DNA of 64,000 nucleotides, from contig JADJPG010000034.1 in NCBI GenBank assembly GCA_016713365.1, positions 1 through 64,000 of the forward strand. Reading direction: 5' to 3'. Every line of letters starts with the position of its first letter. Position 1 is the stretch's first letter. This DNA is from Verrucomicrobiota bacterium. GTDB lineage: Bacteria > Verrucomicrobiota > Verrucomicrobiia > Limisphaerales > JADJPG01. The position numbers were made by a program, and so were the translations under genes. The notes below the pieces were generated by a model that had not been told where the DNA came from, ran no database searches, and saw only the letters and a program-made list of their open reading frames with translations. Shown here piece after piece: positions 7,730 through 16,604 of the stretch.

Positions 7730-8545
7730 ATGTCCGCAATCGATCCCACTTCCGCCGGGAGCTTCATGACCGAACTCGACACACGCTTTGGCGGCATCGC
7801 CCGGCTGTTCGGCCGCACCGGGGCCGAGCGGATTCGCGCCGCCCACGTGTGCGTAATCGGGATCGGCGGAGTCGGTTCTTGGGCAGTGGAAGCCCTGGCT
7901 CGTTCCGGTGTCGGCCAACTGACCCTCGCGGATTTGGATGACATCTGCGTGAGCAATGTGAACCGCCAGATTCATGCGTTGGATGGCACGATTGGGAAAA
8001 CGAAGGTCGGCGTGATGGGCGATCGCGCGAAGGCCATCAATCCGAGTGCAACGATCCACACTCGACACGCATTCTTCACCGAATCGACCGCCGGGGAGAT
8101 TTTACAGCCGCGCTACGACTTCGTGCTCGACGCGATCGACAACCCGTCGAAGAAATGCCTGCTCATCGCGAGCTGCCAACAGCGCTCGATTCCCATTTTC
8201 GTGGTCGGAGGCGCTGGCGGTCGCAAAGATCCGCTGGGATTGAAAATTTCCGACCTCGCCCTGTCGACCCATGACCGACTGCTCCAGGCGGTGCGTTCGA
8301 CGCTGCGCAAAGAACACGGCTTTCCCGGTGCGGACAAGAAGCGGTTCGGCATCGACTGCCTTTACTCGCCCGAGCCCGTCAGCTTTCCGCAGTCAGATGG
8401 GACGGTGTGCGCCACGCGCGAAGAGGGATCGAATCTCCGTCTGGACTGCGCAAGCGGATACGGAACAGCATCCTTCGTGACGGGCGCGTTCGGACTCGCG
8501 GCAGCGGGTTACATCGTCCAAAAGATTGCGGAGAAGACCGTTTAG
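7730..8545 (+). CDS. tcdA: tRNA threonylcarbamoyladenosine dehydratase (ThiF/E1-like), TcdA
   Basis: A ThiF-fold adenylating enzyme of 271 residues. It shows the nucleotide-binding GIGGVGSWAVEALARSG, the LADLDDICVSNVNRQ segment and DFVLDAIDNPSKK, followed by the CsdL/TcdA-type C-terminal half (FGIDCLYSPEP, ASFVTGAFGLAAAGYIV). TcdA uses ATP to cyclise t6A at position 37 of ANN-decoding tRNAs to ct6A. The opening DTRFGGIARLFG is the usual start of the family, so the ATG at 7766 is an alternative and perhaps better start. It is convergent with the TPR gene, with stops only three bases apart. Confidence 0.88.
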   Translation: MSAIDPTSAGSFMTELDTRFGGIARLFGRTGAERIRAAHVCVIGIGGVGSWAVEALARSGVGQLTLADLDDICVSNVNRQIHALDGTIGKTKVGVMGDRAKAINPSATIHTRHAFFTESTAGEILQPRYDFVLDAIDNPSKKCLLIASCQQRSIPIFVVGGAGGRKDPLGLKISDLALSTHDRLLQAVRSTLRKEHGFPGADKKRFGIDCLYSPEPVSFPQSDGTVCATREEGSNLRLDCASGYGTASFVTGAFGLAAAGYIVQKIAEKTV

Positions 8546-8548
8546 GTT

Positions 8549-9463
8549 TTACCGGGAGGCGGCGAGAGCGACTTCCAGCCGACGGAGCATCCCGGCGTCT
8601 GCACCGGCGTGTTGCGCGGCCAGCAGATCCCGGCGGGCAAGTTCAACATCCCCCAGCAACGCGTAGGCGAAACCTCGTTCCGACAGCAATCCGGATTCAG
8701 GATGATTCGGATTGAGGCGCCGATTCATCTCTACAATCGCTTCCGCCAAATCCTGGTGCCCGCCAGCGATGCTCCCCTGCCCAAGGCGGATTCGCGCCCG
8801 GCGCAGCAGCCACGAGCTTCGAAAGCGTGATTCGCTCAAACCAGTTTCGACCTTCTGGAGGGCCTCATTGAACTGTCCTGCATCGATCATGGCGTCGAGA
8901 CATTCCACTTCGAGCACGGCGCTGCCGGTGAGCTCAAATCCGCGGCGCAGGCCTTCGACCGCGTCATTGAATAGCCCCAGCCGGCACTGAATCTGGCTGC
9001 GGGTCAGATACCAATCCAGTTCACCGTGGGCTACCACCGCCAGTGCGCGGTCGCATTCGCCCAGAGCTTCGGCAAGTTTGCCGGACTCGGCCAGCACGTC
9101 CGCCTTGACCATGCGCAACGGCGCCCGGCCTACCTCGCTTTGTGGCAAACGCATCGCGCGCTCAATGGTCCACAAGGCACGACGACGGTGCCCGAGATTC
9201 ATCTGGACGCGGCTCAGATCGACGTAAGCGGGAAGGTAATCACTCCGAAGTTTGATCGCCCGCATCAGATCTTTTGCGGCCGCAGTGTGATCGCGCAATG
9301 CCCGGTATTCCGCTGCCCTACGCCACAGCAAATCCGCGCGCTCCCCAACCGTCTCCATCCGTGCGGTCAGGATTTCCACGACATGCTCCGGGCTGTCGTG
9401 GGCGGGAAGCGACTGCGGCAGGATCAGCGCAAACAACAGCAGCAGTGCTCGTGTGGAGTGCAT
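8549..9463 (-). CDS. Secreted TPR-repeat protein
   Basis: A 304-residue protein with a signal peptide (MHSTRALLLLFALILPQSLPAHD) followed by repeated 34-residue helical pairs of TPR type: RRAAEYRALRDHTAAAKDLMRAI, DLSRVQMNLGHRRRALWTIERA, LAESGKLAEALGECDRAL, CRLGLFNDAVEGLRRGFEL, ...GQFNEALQKVETGL, and a last ALLGDVELARRDLLAAQHAG. It most likely serves as a periplasmic protein-protein scaffold. It lies 19 bases downstream of the metallophosphoesterase gene, on the same strand, so the two are probably co-transcribed. No catalytic motif is present. Confidence 0.75.
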   Translation of the reverse strand: MHSTRALLLLFALILPQSLPAHDSPEHVVEILTARMETVGERADLLWRRAAEYRALRDHTAAAKDLMRAIKLRSDYLPAYVDLSRVQMNLGHRRRALWTIERAMRLPQSEVGRAPLRMVKADVLAESGKLAEALGECDRALAVVAHGELDWYLTRSQIQCRLGLFNDAVEGLRRGFELTGSAVLEVECLDAMIDAGQFNEALQKVETGLSESRFRSSWLLRRARIRLGQGSIAGGHQDLAEAIVEMNRRLNPNHPESGLLSERGFAYALLGDVELARRDLLAAQHAGADAGMLRRLEVALAASR

Positions 9464-9482
9464 ACGCCTCCGGGGGACCTAG

Positions 9483-11594
9483 TCAGTCTTCGATGAGAAG
9501 ATACGGGTCCATCAGGAAATCGTGACTGTCGAGGCTCGAGTTGTGTCCCTCGATGGCCAGCACGTTGGTGCCGGACTTCAGGTGTTTCTCAAACTCCCTC
9601 AGGGAGAAATAGCCGTACTTCGTGGCATCGTGGCTCTTCACCTGTTGAGCATCCTTGCCCGCGCCTTTCCCAACGCCCTTGCGGACGACTTCCTTGCCGT
9701 TGAGGTAGGCAATAAAGCCATCGTCGTAATTGATCATCAGCCCGAGCTCGGCGATGTAATCCGCCTGCTCCACTTCAAATTCATGCCGCATGTAGACGGA
9801 GGAATACTTGCCCTTCATGTCGTCGAGCACCGTCCGCGCTTCGCGGTAGGAGTAACCGAAGGGCGCCTGCCCCTTCTTCCAGCCTTTCGCGTCGAACTTC
9901 AGCTCGGTCCACTTCGTGCCCTCGGGATGACCGCCCACAAGGTAGGTCCATTCCGAATTCTTCGGGATCGCCACGAAGAAATCCTCCGGCGGCTCTGCGG
10001 AAACATCTTCGCCGCCCGCCTTCGGCTTCTTCCACGGCGGCGGCTGCCACGGAGTCATCAGCCGCTGGTGCACCACCGTGCCGCGCTTCACAATGCCGAA
10101 CACATCCCGCACTTCACCAAACTTGTTAATCATCGTTCCGCGCATCGTGTCGCCGTCGATATCGATAATCACCGACCCGTGCTCGACGATCGTTTTGCGC
10201 ATGAGCGGAATGGTTCCCCTGCGCCCGATCGTGGTGCCGCCGTGACCGGCGACAATCTGGATATTCCCATTATTGGCTTCCAGGCCTTTGCTCTTGCGAT
10301 ACGGCTCCCCGGTGCGCGGGTCGCCCTCGCCATCGTCCAGCACCACACCCTCAGCAATCGTTGGCGTCGCATAGGCGCCATCGATCAGCATGGAACGCTC
10401 GTAGATATGCGAATGGCCGGTGAGCACCAGGTCGACACCGCCCGACTCCAGAATCGGCATGATGTGCTGGCGCATCTCGATCAATTGCTTCTCGCGGTCG
10501 CTGTCGTGAGTTCCCTTCGTGTAGGGCGGATGATGGAAGAACGCGATCAACCAGTCTGCCTTCGTGCGTTCGAGATCCAGCTTGAGCCAGCGCGCCATCA
10601 AGCCCGTCGGCTTGCGATCCAGATCGTGCGAGTCGAGGCAGATGAAGTGAATCTTGCCGTAATCGAACGAGTAGTAGGCCTCAGTTCCCGTCGGGACACC
10701 GCCCGCCTCACCGCGCGTCGGGCAAACATAGGCATCGTAATACGGCCCGATCCCGTTCGTGCCCTTCGAAGTGCCTCCCTCGTGATTACCCATCGTCGGC
10801 CAGCACACGATGTGACGGAGCGTTGGCTCGTACATCTCGAAAAAGCGGGTCTGAAACTCCACGTCCTTGCCACGCTGATACGCCATGTCACCGAGGTGAA
10901 CGTAAAAGTCCAGCGGACGCCCGTCCTGCTTCACCCAGTCGAGAGTCGACGTATGAACATTATGCTGTGGCTCGCGACCTGTTCCCGAGTCACCCACCAC
11001 CCAAAACCGCGCCGGGCGCGCCTCCCCGTTCGGCGGATGCGTTGTGAAATGATAACTGGGATCGGCCTCCGTCAGACGACGTTTGCCGTCGTAAATCGCA
11101 TAATGATACCGCGTGTCCGGCTTCAAACCGGTGATTCGCGCCTCATACTGGAAAAGCCCCATCGGTGCGCTGTGCAATTTCGGCAAACGCAGCAACTCAG
11201 GCCGCTTCTCCTCCATCACCTTCAAATCCGCCTTGTTGGTCGTGAGCGACACCCGCGTCACTATCGAGTCCAACGTTACCTGCTGGTCGAGCGCGTCCAT
11301 AGTTCGACCAAAACGAACCACCGGCTCGATCTCGCCATCCGTGCGCCATGCCACCACGATGGAATTTGGCGTCGCCAGCTGCAGATACGGAGCGCGCGCG
11401 AAGTGATTGGTCCGCCCATCCTGGCCGAACAAACTGTGGTTGGACTCGGAAGCTCTCGTGGCAGACGCCGCAGCAACCAACGCCATTACCAAGCAGCCAG
11501 TGACACGTTGCACGTTCCACGTTCCAAGCGCACAAACAGCAACTTGCAACCGGCGACCTGCAACGACACTTGCCATGCGATTCAAACAATCCAT
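9483..11594 (-). CDS. Secreted purple-acid-phosphatase-like metallophosphoesterase
   Basis: A 703-residue exported enzyme. After a signal segment (hydrophobic about 31-47) comes a fibronectin-like N-terminal domain typical of purple acid phosphatases (residues about 65-185), then the calcineurin-type catalytic domain with all metal motifs: GDSGTG (D202), GDMAY (235-239), GNHE (269-272), HHPPY (354) and GHSHIYER (393-400). A C-terminal beta-sandwich module (about 545-700) has GLMINYDDGFIAYLNGKEV and GTNVLAIEGHN, a pattern seen in verrucomicrobial LamG/CBM-like tails. It probably removes phosphate from organic esters in the periplasm or outside the cell, fitting the Pst system further on. The SGNH gene ends 7 bases upstream. 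Confidence 0.88.
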   Translation of the reverse strand: MDCLNRMASVVAGRRLQVAVCALGTWNVQRVTGCLVMALVAAASATRASESNHSLFGQDGRTNHFARAPYLQLATPNSIVVAWRTDGEIEPVVRFGRTMDALDQQVTLDSIVTRVSLTTNKADLKVMEEKRPELLRLPKLHSAPMGLFQYEARITGLKPDTRYHYAIYDGKRRLTEADPSYHFTTHPPNGEARPARFWVVGDSGTGREPQHNVHTSTLDWVKQDGRPLDFYVHLGDMAYQRGKDVEFQTRFFEMYEPTLRHIVCWPTMGNHEGGTSKGTNGIGPYYDAYVCPTRGEAGGVPTGTEAYYSFDYGKIHFICLDSHDLDRKPTGLMARWLKLDLERTKADWLIAFFHHPPYTKGTHDSDREKQLIEMRQHIMPILESGGVDLVLTGHSHIYERSMLIDGAYATPTIAEGVVLDDGEGDPRTGEPYRKSKGLEANNGNIQIVAGHGGTTIGRRGTIPLMRKTIVEHGSVIIDIDGDTMRGTMINKFGEVRDVFGIVKRGTVVHQRLMTPWQPPPWKKPKAGGEDVSAEPPEDFFVAIPKNSEWTYLVGGHPEGTKWTELKFDAKGWKKGQAPFGYSYREARTVLDDMKGKYSSVYMRHEFEVEQADYIAELGLMINYDDGFIAYLNGKEVVRKGVGKGAGKDAQQVKSHDATKYGYFSLREFEKHLKSGTNVLAIEGHNSSLDSHDFLMDPYLLIED

Positions 11595-11601
11595 AACGTT
11601 G

Positions 11602-12894
11602 TTACTCGGCTACAATCTGAATGCTGTGGGTCACTGGCGCAAACGCATCGCGAACCGCCTTCACCAGAGGTTTGCGAAAGCTCTCGGTAAACTTCTCGAC
11701 CGCCGCCATGTCGACCTTGGCTTCGTGTCCGTGGAACTGCACCTTGATCTGGCGCGTTTCATATTCCTGCTTCGCCGCCACCGCCGCGTCCACCTTCGCG
11801 AACGCTTCGGAGAACGGATTCTTCGCAAAATCTTCGGCCAGATTCACGCCCACCGCCAGCTGCGCGGCAGAATAGCTCTTGGACGCTTCACCCCAAGTCA
11901 CCTTGTAACGCGCGGCGGAACCATTCTTGGCCACCAGCTTGAAGCGATTCAGCTCCTGATTGAACGGGATGAGCGTCATCGCGGAACGGATGGAGTTGTC
12001 CTTGTTCAATTCGCCCGTGGCGCAGAACGGATACTTCGAGCTCTTGATGCGAACTTCGCCGGCGGTTGAATCCACCACCGCGTGTCCCTTGCTTGCAGTC
12101 GCCTTGCCAGTCGTCAGGTCGACCTCGATGTTACCAATCGAACCTTCCAGGCCGAGCCCTTTCAAAAACGCATACGCCATGACAAAGCTGCCCGACCATC
12201 CCGGATGCACGCCGTCTTTTCCGGCGATGGCATAATCAGCGCCGTACTTCTGCATCCCCTGATAGCCGGCGTTCAACATCGGCCAGAATACGTCCGCAAA
12301 GGCCACGCCGGTTTTCGCGGCGATATCGATGTCAATGTTCCGCAGTTCGCAGAGATTCAGGTTCTTGGACTCCACCGAGGCGGCATCCCAGTCCTTGCGC
12401 AGCCCGACGACACCAGCGGACCCGAGAACGACGCGCGTGCCGTTGGCGACAAATGAATTCACAATCGCCGTCTGGGCTTCGCGATAACGGTCGCCAATCG
12501 CCTTCTCGTAGGGACGATAGCCGTGGTCGTTCATTCCGTAGCAGGTCGTCGCGATGGTCGGATCAAAACGCAGGCAGTCGTTGGTCATGCGTTTGAGGAA
12601 TCCCGGAGCTGTTTCACCGCCCCAGCCATACTGGCGCACGCTCACCTCGAGCTCCGGAACGCACACCGTGAGATACGTCTCCATCACTCGCGAATACATC
12701 TTCTGTTCGGTGATGGAATCACCGCAAATCGCCAGGCGATCGCCCTTCTTCAGGAGCAGCCCGGCGGGAGCTGGAGCTTTGACGGGCTGGAACTTCGCGA
12801 AGTAGTCGGCCGCCGGTTTCGGCTCCAAGGTCTGCGCGACAAGCCCGGAGATTCCAGCGACAACACAAAGCGACAATGCCAGGTAATATTTCAT
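11602..12894 (-). CDS. Secreted SGNH/GDSL-family hydrolase
   Basis: About 430 residues from the ATG at 12894, chosen because it starts a signal peptide (MKYYLALSLCVVAGISGLVAQ); the frame extends 45 codons further without family similarity. The SGNH blocks are visible: block I ICGDSITEQ with the nucleophile S60, GWGGETAPG as block II glycine, GMND with N122 as block III, and DGVHPGWSG with D227 and H230 as block V. The family includes esterases, acetylxylan esterases and polysaccharide deacetylases; substrate unknown. The ~190-residue C-terminal part may be a separate beta domain. It lies between tmk and the phosphatase in one minus-strand series. Confidence 0.82.
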   Translation of the reverse strand: MKYYLALSLCVVAGISGLVAQTLEPKPAADYFAKFQPVKAPAPAGLLLKKGDRLAICGDSITEQKMYSRVMETYLTVCVPELEVSVRQYGWGGETAPGFLKRMTNDCLRFDPTIATTCYGMNDHGYRPYEKAIGDRYREAQTAIVNSFVANGTRVVLGSAGVVGLRKDWDAASVESKNLNLCELRNIDIDIAAKTGVAFADVFWPMLNAGYQGMQKYGADYAIAGKDGVHPGWSGSFVMAYAFLKGLGLEGSIGNIEVDLTTGKATASKGHAVVDSTAGEVRIKSSKYPFCATGELNKDNSIRSAMTLIPFNQELNRFKLVAKNGSAARYKVTWGEASKSYSAAQLAVGVNLAEDFAKNPFSEAFAKVDAAVAAKQEYETRQIKVQFHGHEAKVDMAAVEKFTESFRKPLVKAVRDAFAPVTHSIQIVAE

Positions 12895-13037
12895 AAAGGT
12901 CGAGAAGATGGACGGTAGTCTTCGGTTTTCATTCATGAGCGTCAAGGTGCGATTCCCTCCGGGGCGCAATCGAAAGTGGCGGGCATCACTGCGTGCGTAA
13001 CGCAGAGTGTTCCCCTGCTGTGTCGCCAAGTGACTTC

Positions 13038-13697
13038 TCAGCGAGTTACCAGTCTAGCCACCAGCTCCCAGATGTTGTCCGAGACTTCAGTGACCGACCG
13101 CGTCGCATCAACTGCATGTACCCTCTGCGGTTCAGCGGCGGCGATGATCTGAAACCCCGCCTCGACTCGCTCGAAAAACGCCCGGTCCGCTTCCTCCATC
13201 CGATCCCGTTGCGGCTCCGCAGCCGTGCCGGCACCCGCTTGAGCGTTCCGGATTCGACGGCGTTCCTCGCTGACGGCGACGGGCACTTGCAGCAACAAGG
13301 TCAGGTGCGGCCGGGTCGGCCCCACGGCAAAATCAATGACTCGTCGGACGGAATCCAAATCGAGCTGACGACCATAGCCCTGATACGCCGTCGTGGAATC
13401 GTAGAAGCGATCGCAGAGGACGATTTCACCCGCCGCCAATGCCGGCCTGATCACTTCTCGAACGAGCTGGGCGCGGCTGGCGTTCATGAGGAGAAGTTCC
13501 GCCTCGGCGGTCATCGCGTGATTGGCTTCGCTGTGTTTCAGCGTGTGACGAATCTCCTCTCCGATCGGCGTGCCGCCGGGCTCCCGCAGGAGACGCACAG
13601 TGCGCCCCAATTCTTTCAGGCGTTTCGCAAGCAGCTGGATCTGCGTGGATTTGCCTCCACCCTCGGTGCCTTCAAACGAAATGAACAAGCCGGTCAC
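13038..13697 (-). CDS. tmk: Thymidylate kinase
   Basis: A 219-residue dTMP kinase, which phosphorylates dTMP to dTDP. It has the P-loop FEGTEGGGKST at residues 8-18, the REPGGTPIGEEIR substrate loop, LLMNASRAQ, and the DRFYDSTTAYQGYGR signature that holds dTMP. A LID-like region (RRRIRNAQAGAGTAAEPQRDRME) carries several arginines. Length and motif order are standard. It lies 58 bases downstream of the DUF1573/cytochrome gene on the same strand. Confidence 0.95.
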   Translation of the reverse strand: MTGLFISFEGTEGGGKSTQIQLLAKRLKELGRTVRLLREPGGTPIGEEIRHTLKHSEANHAMTAEAELLLMNASRAQLVREVIRPALAAGEIVLCDRFYDSTTAYQGYGRQLDLDSVRRVIDFAVGPTRPHLTLLLQVPVAVSEERRRIRNAQAGAGTAAEPQRDRMEEADRAFFERVEAGFQIIAAAEPQRVHAVDATRSVTEVSDNIWELVARLVTR

Positions 13698-13755
13698 AAC
13701 GGCAGTTCAGCACGAGACAACGGGACATGCCAAGCTTTGGCGTGCTCGAAGAAAT

Positions 13756-14838
13756 CTAGTTCAAGCAAGGCGCCGTCGGCGCGGGTGGCGTCGCGATGGC
13801 GGGGCCGGATACCGGACGCTGCGCGGGAAGGGTCTGCGGCCGGTTCGGGAACGCCTTCACCATGAAATCCACCAGCGCGTTGATCTGTTGTTCGTTGAGC
13901 GGACCCCCTTCTGATTCCGCAAACGCCGGCATCATCGAGCCCGCACGACCGTACGCGATCCACTTCCGCCAATGCTCGGCGTTCGTCGGATGCGGCAACG
14001 TGCGCAAGTCCGGCACCTGGGCGGCGCGATGGTGGGAATTATGGCAGGTGGCGCACACCGCCGCGTAGAGCAAGCGTCCATCGGTCTTGCCTTTGGCCGG
14101 CTCCGAATGGCACTTGGCACAGTCAGCATTCTTGAAAACCACCTGACGATCCGCGAGCGCCAGCTGCATGTTTTTCAGACGCTCAGTGTCGCCCATGATT
14201 CCTGAGTTCTGCACGGGCAGCGATCCGGGTGCCGTGGCTCCTGGAATGTGAGTGCGCACGGTCAGCTGCTTGATGCCAATGCTGGTGTCGATGGTCACGC
14301 CCTTGGCGATCATGCCGCTCTTCCCGGCGAGACTCATCACCACTTCGATGGGGCCATTCGATCCCGAAGCAATCTTCCACGGCATCGGAGGCAGCTTCGC
14401 CGTCGTGCAACCGCAGGAGGTGCGGACGCTGTTCACCGAGATCTCCGATGGCGACGTGTTGGTCAGCCAGAACGTGAATCGAGATTCCGCTTCACCCGGT
14501 TTGGCGGAATATTCCTTCGTCTCCGAATCCCATTTAATCAGGCTGATGTCCCCCGCGGCTGTCGGCGCAATTGCGGTCGCCGCAAGTGGCGAAGGCACCG
14601 CGACGGCCGGCGACACTCTCGGCGGCGCTGCAGGAGCAGGCGAGGCGACGGGCGCAATCGGAGCCGCCGGCTGAGCAGCCGCCAAAGGACGCACGGGCGC
14701 CGGACGCGGCGTGACCTTGATGGGCGACGACGTCGGCAAGGGCGGCTTCGGCGGAACGGTCTGTGCCGCCATTGGCGATGAGGAAACAACCGCAAGCACA
14801 AGGGCCACGCTCAAGGTGCTGACTGGGTGAGTTTTCAT
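13756..14838 (-). CDS. DUF1573 domain fused to a c-type cytochrome with two CXXCH motifs
   Basis: A 360-residue exported protein. After a signal peptide (1-25) comes a Pro/Ala-rich linker to about residue 95. Next is a DUF1573 immunoglobulin-like domain (about 97-200) with WLTNTSPSEISVNSVRTSCGCT. The C-terminal third is cytochrome c-like, with two heme-attachment motifs only 18 residues apart, CAKCH (240-244) and CATCH (262-266), and a possible Met ligand in AGSMMPAF (300-305). DUF1573 domains are common in Bacteroidota and Verrucomicrobiota; function unknown. The fusion suggests a periplasmic electron-transfer or redox-sensing protein (inference). Which of the two motifs carries heme is not clear from the sequence. 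Confidence 0.8.
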   Translation of the reverse strand: MKTHPVSTLSVALVLAVVSSSPMAAQTVPPKPPLPTSSPIKVTPRPAPVRPLAAAQPAAPIAPVASPAPAAPPRVSPAVAVPSPLAATAIAPTAAGDISLIKWDSETKEYSAKPGEAESRFTFWLTNTSPSEISVNSVRTSCGCTTAKLPPMPWKIASGSNGPIEVVMSLAGKSGMIAKGVTIDTSIGIKQLTVRTHIPGATAPGSLPVQNSGIMGDTERLKNMQLALADRQVVFKNADCAKCHSEPAKGKTDGRLLYAAVCATCHNSHHRAAQVPDLRTLPHPTNAEHWRKWIAYGRAGSMMPAFAESEGGPLNEQQINALVDFMVKAFPNRPQTLPAQRPVSGPAIATPPAPTAPCLN

Positions 14839-14962
14839 AAAACTGGCGAAAACTAGTCCACCAACCCCACGCTGACGAGTAAAAAGAAGCGCGAAACGCC
14901 CGGGCCGCGCCTCAGAAGTTTTACCTTTTCTCCCACCCGCATTTTACCAATTCTCCGTCTCC

Positions 14963-15784
14963 ATGATTCGTAGCGCCGTCACCATTTCCCTCGTGCCCGA
15001 AGCCCGCGGCGGACCGTTCGTCTTCTGGGATGACCTCGCCGCCGGATGCGCCCGCGCCGCCGCGCATGGGTTCGATGCGGTCGAAATCTTCCCCCGCTCC
15101 ACGGAGGATTTGAACGCCAAGCAGCTCAAACAACTGCTCAAACAGCACAAGCTCACGCTCGCCGCCATGGGCACCGGCGCCGGCTGGGTGGTCCACAAGC
15201 TTCGCCTCACCGATCCGGACACCCAAATCCGCACGCAGGCCCGGAACTTCGTCGCCAGCGTCATCGATTTCGCCGGCAGCTTCGGCGCCCCCGCCATCAT
15301 CGGCTCCATGCAAGGCCGCAGCGAAGGCACCGTCGTTCGCGAGCAAGCTTTCAACTGGCTCCGGGAAGCACTCGAACAACTCGCCCCCCGCGCCCACGCC
15401 ATGGGCGTTCCGCTGCTCATTGAGCCGCTCAATCGCTACGAAACCAACCTCGTCAAATCCGTCGCCGACGGGCTCGAACTGCTCAAGCCACTCCGGACCA
15501 AAAACGTGAAGCTGCTCGTCGATCTGTTTCACGCCAACATCGAGGAGACGAGCATGGCCGACGCCTTGCGCCTCGCGGGATGCGATCTCGGCCACGTTCA
15601 CTTCGCCGACAGCAACCGCCAGGCTGTTGGACTCGGCCACACGGACTACAGCCCCATCGCCGACGCGCTCCGCCAGATCGGCTACGACGGTTACGTGTCC
15701 GCTGAGATCCTTCCCCTGCCCGATTCGGAGACCGCTGCCCAACAAACCATGGCGAGCTTCCGCAAACACTTCCGCCCGGACTGA
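14963..15784 (+). CDS. Hydroxypyruvate isomerase-like / sugar-phosphate isomerase TIM barrel
   Basis: A 273-residue protein of the xylose-isomerase-like TIM-barrel family (AP endonuclease 2 fold). Visible metal and catalytic positions are IEPLNRYE (Glu near residue 153), LLVDLFHANIEE (Asp and His near 188-191), LGHVHFADSNRQAVGLGHTDY (His/Asp near 213-217) and VSAEILPLPDSE (final Glu near 250). Hydroxypyruvate isomerase, D-psicose epimerase and IolE/IolI share this layout, so the substrate is open. The rdgB gene starts 7 bases after the stop, and the two are probably one transcript. Confidence 0.8.
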   Translation: MIRSAVTISLVPEARGGPFVFWDDLAAGCARAAAHGFDAVEIFPRSTEDLNAKQLKQLLKQHKLTLAAMGTGAGWVVHKLRLTDPDTQIRTQARNFVASVIDFAGSFGAPAIIGSMQGRSEGTVVREQAFNWLREALEQLAPRAHAMGVPLLIEPLNRYETNLVKSVADGLELLKPLRTKNVKLLVDLFHANIEETSMADALRLAGCDLGHVHFADSNRQAVGLGHTDYSPIADALRQIGYDGYVSAEILPLPDSETAAQQTMASFRKHFRPD

Positions 15785-15791
15785 GCGCCAC

Positions 15792-16481
15792 ATGACCACT
15801 CTCATCATCGCCACCCGCAACGCGCACAAGGTTCAGGAAATCCAGGCCGTGCTCGGCAGCGACTTCCGCTACATGAGTTTGAAGGATTTTCCCGAAGCGC
15901 CCAAAGTGGTCGAAGACCAGCCCACTATGCAGAAGAACGCCGTGAAGAAAGCGCGCGAACTCGCCAAGTGGCTGCAATATCTCTCCGGCTTCGACCTCCG
16001 CGTGCCCGGCGCCAGCGCTTACGTGCTCGCGGATGATTCCGGCCTTGAAGTCGATGCGCTCAATGGGGCGCCCGGCGTCCACTCCGCCCGCTTCGCCGCA
16101 CTCGATCACGCTGGCTCTGCTCCGGACGAAAACTCGTCCGATGCCGACAACAACGCAAAGCTCCTTCGCCTGCTCGCGGATTTCCCGACGGAACGTCGCG
16201 CCGCGCGCTTCCGTTGCGTCCTCTCGCTCATGCAGGTGAAACCACCGCAGCCGACACTCGCCGGCCATCTCTTCGAAGGCACCTGCGAAGGTCACATCGC
16301 GTTCGACCCTCGCGGCGGCGCGGGCTTCGGCTACGATCCGCTGTTCATCCCAGTCGGCGGAACGGAATCCTTCGCCGAACTCGGCGAGGAAAAGAAGAAC
16401 GCCATCAGCCATCGCTCCAAAGCCCTCGCCAAAATGCGCGACGCCATCATCACGCTCATCCAGGGCGGTAAACGCTTCTGA
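15792..16481 (+). CDS. rdgB: Non-canonical purine NTP pyrophosphatase (RdgB/HAM1)
   Basis: A 229-residue inosine/xanthosine triphosphate pyrophosphatase that cleans the nucleotide pool of deaminated purines. It begins with the family start TTLIIATRNAHKVQEIQAVL, then ADDSGLEVDALNGAPGVHSARFA (substrate loop and metal Asp), FRCVLSLM, and GGAGFGYDPLFIPVG followed by SFAELGEEKKNAISHRSKAL. The frame is open far upstream, but the ATG at 15792, seven bases after the isomerase gene, fits the family start exactly. Two short insertions (LQYLSGFDLRVPGAS and around DENSSDAD) are longer than in the E. coli enzyme. Confidence 0.93.
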   Translation: MTTLIIATRNAHKVQEIQAVLGSDFRYMSLKDFPEAPKVVEDQPTMQKNAVKKARELAKWLQYLSGFDLRVPGASAYVLADDSGLEVDALNGAPGVHSARFAALDHAGSAPDENSSDADNNAKLLRLLADFPTERRAARFRCVLSLMQVKPPQPTLAGHLFEGTCEGHIAFDPRGGAGFGYDPLFIPVGGTESFAELGEEKKNAISHRSKALAKMRDAIITLIQGGKRF

Positions 16482-16498
16482 GACACTTCACAAAAGCA

Positions 16499-16586
16499 AA
16501 CGAAGGAAACAAAGAACTGAACAAACCAAACAGCGCACGACTGAGGACAGAACCGGCCCAGCCAATCCTTCTTCGCTCCCTTCGTT
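16499..16586. repeat. Imperfect inverted repeat between convergent rdgB and M3 peptidase genes
   Basis: Arms AACGAAGGAAACAAAG (16499-16514) and CTTCGCTCCCTTCGTT (16571-16586) are inverted copies with 3 mismatches in 16. The purine-rich sequence is of a kind seen repeatedly in intergenic DNA of this phylum (recollection). It may be a short mobile palindrome or serve as a bidirectional transcript end. Confidence 0.45.
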
Positions 16587-16604
16587 CCCTTCTGTTCAAA
16601 GACC

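Noticed and set aside
9522..11690. 722-codon plus-strand open frame lying across the whole phosphatase gene
   Set aside because: The minus-strand frame has all metallophosphoesterase motifs and a signal peptide; the plus frame has no recognisable domain and is a by-product of GC-rich codon use.
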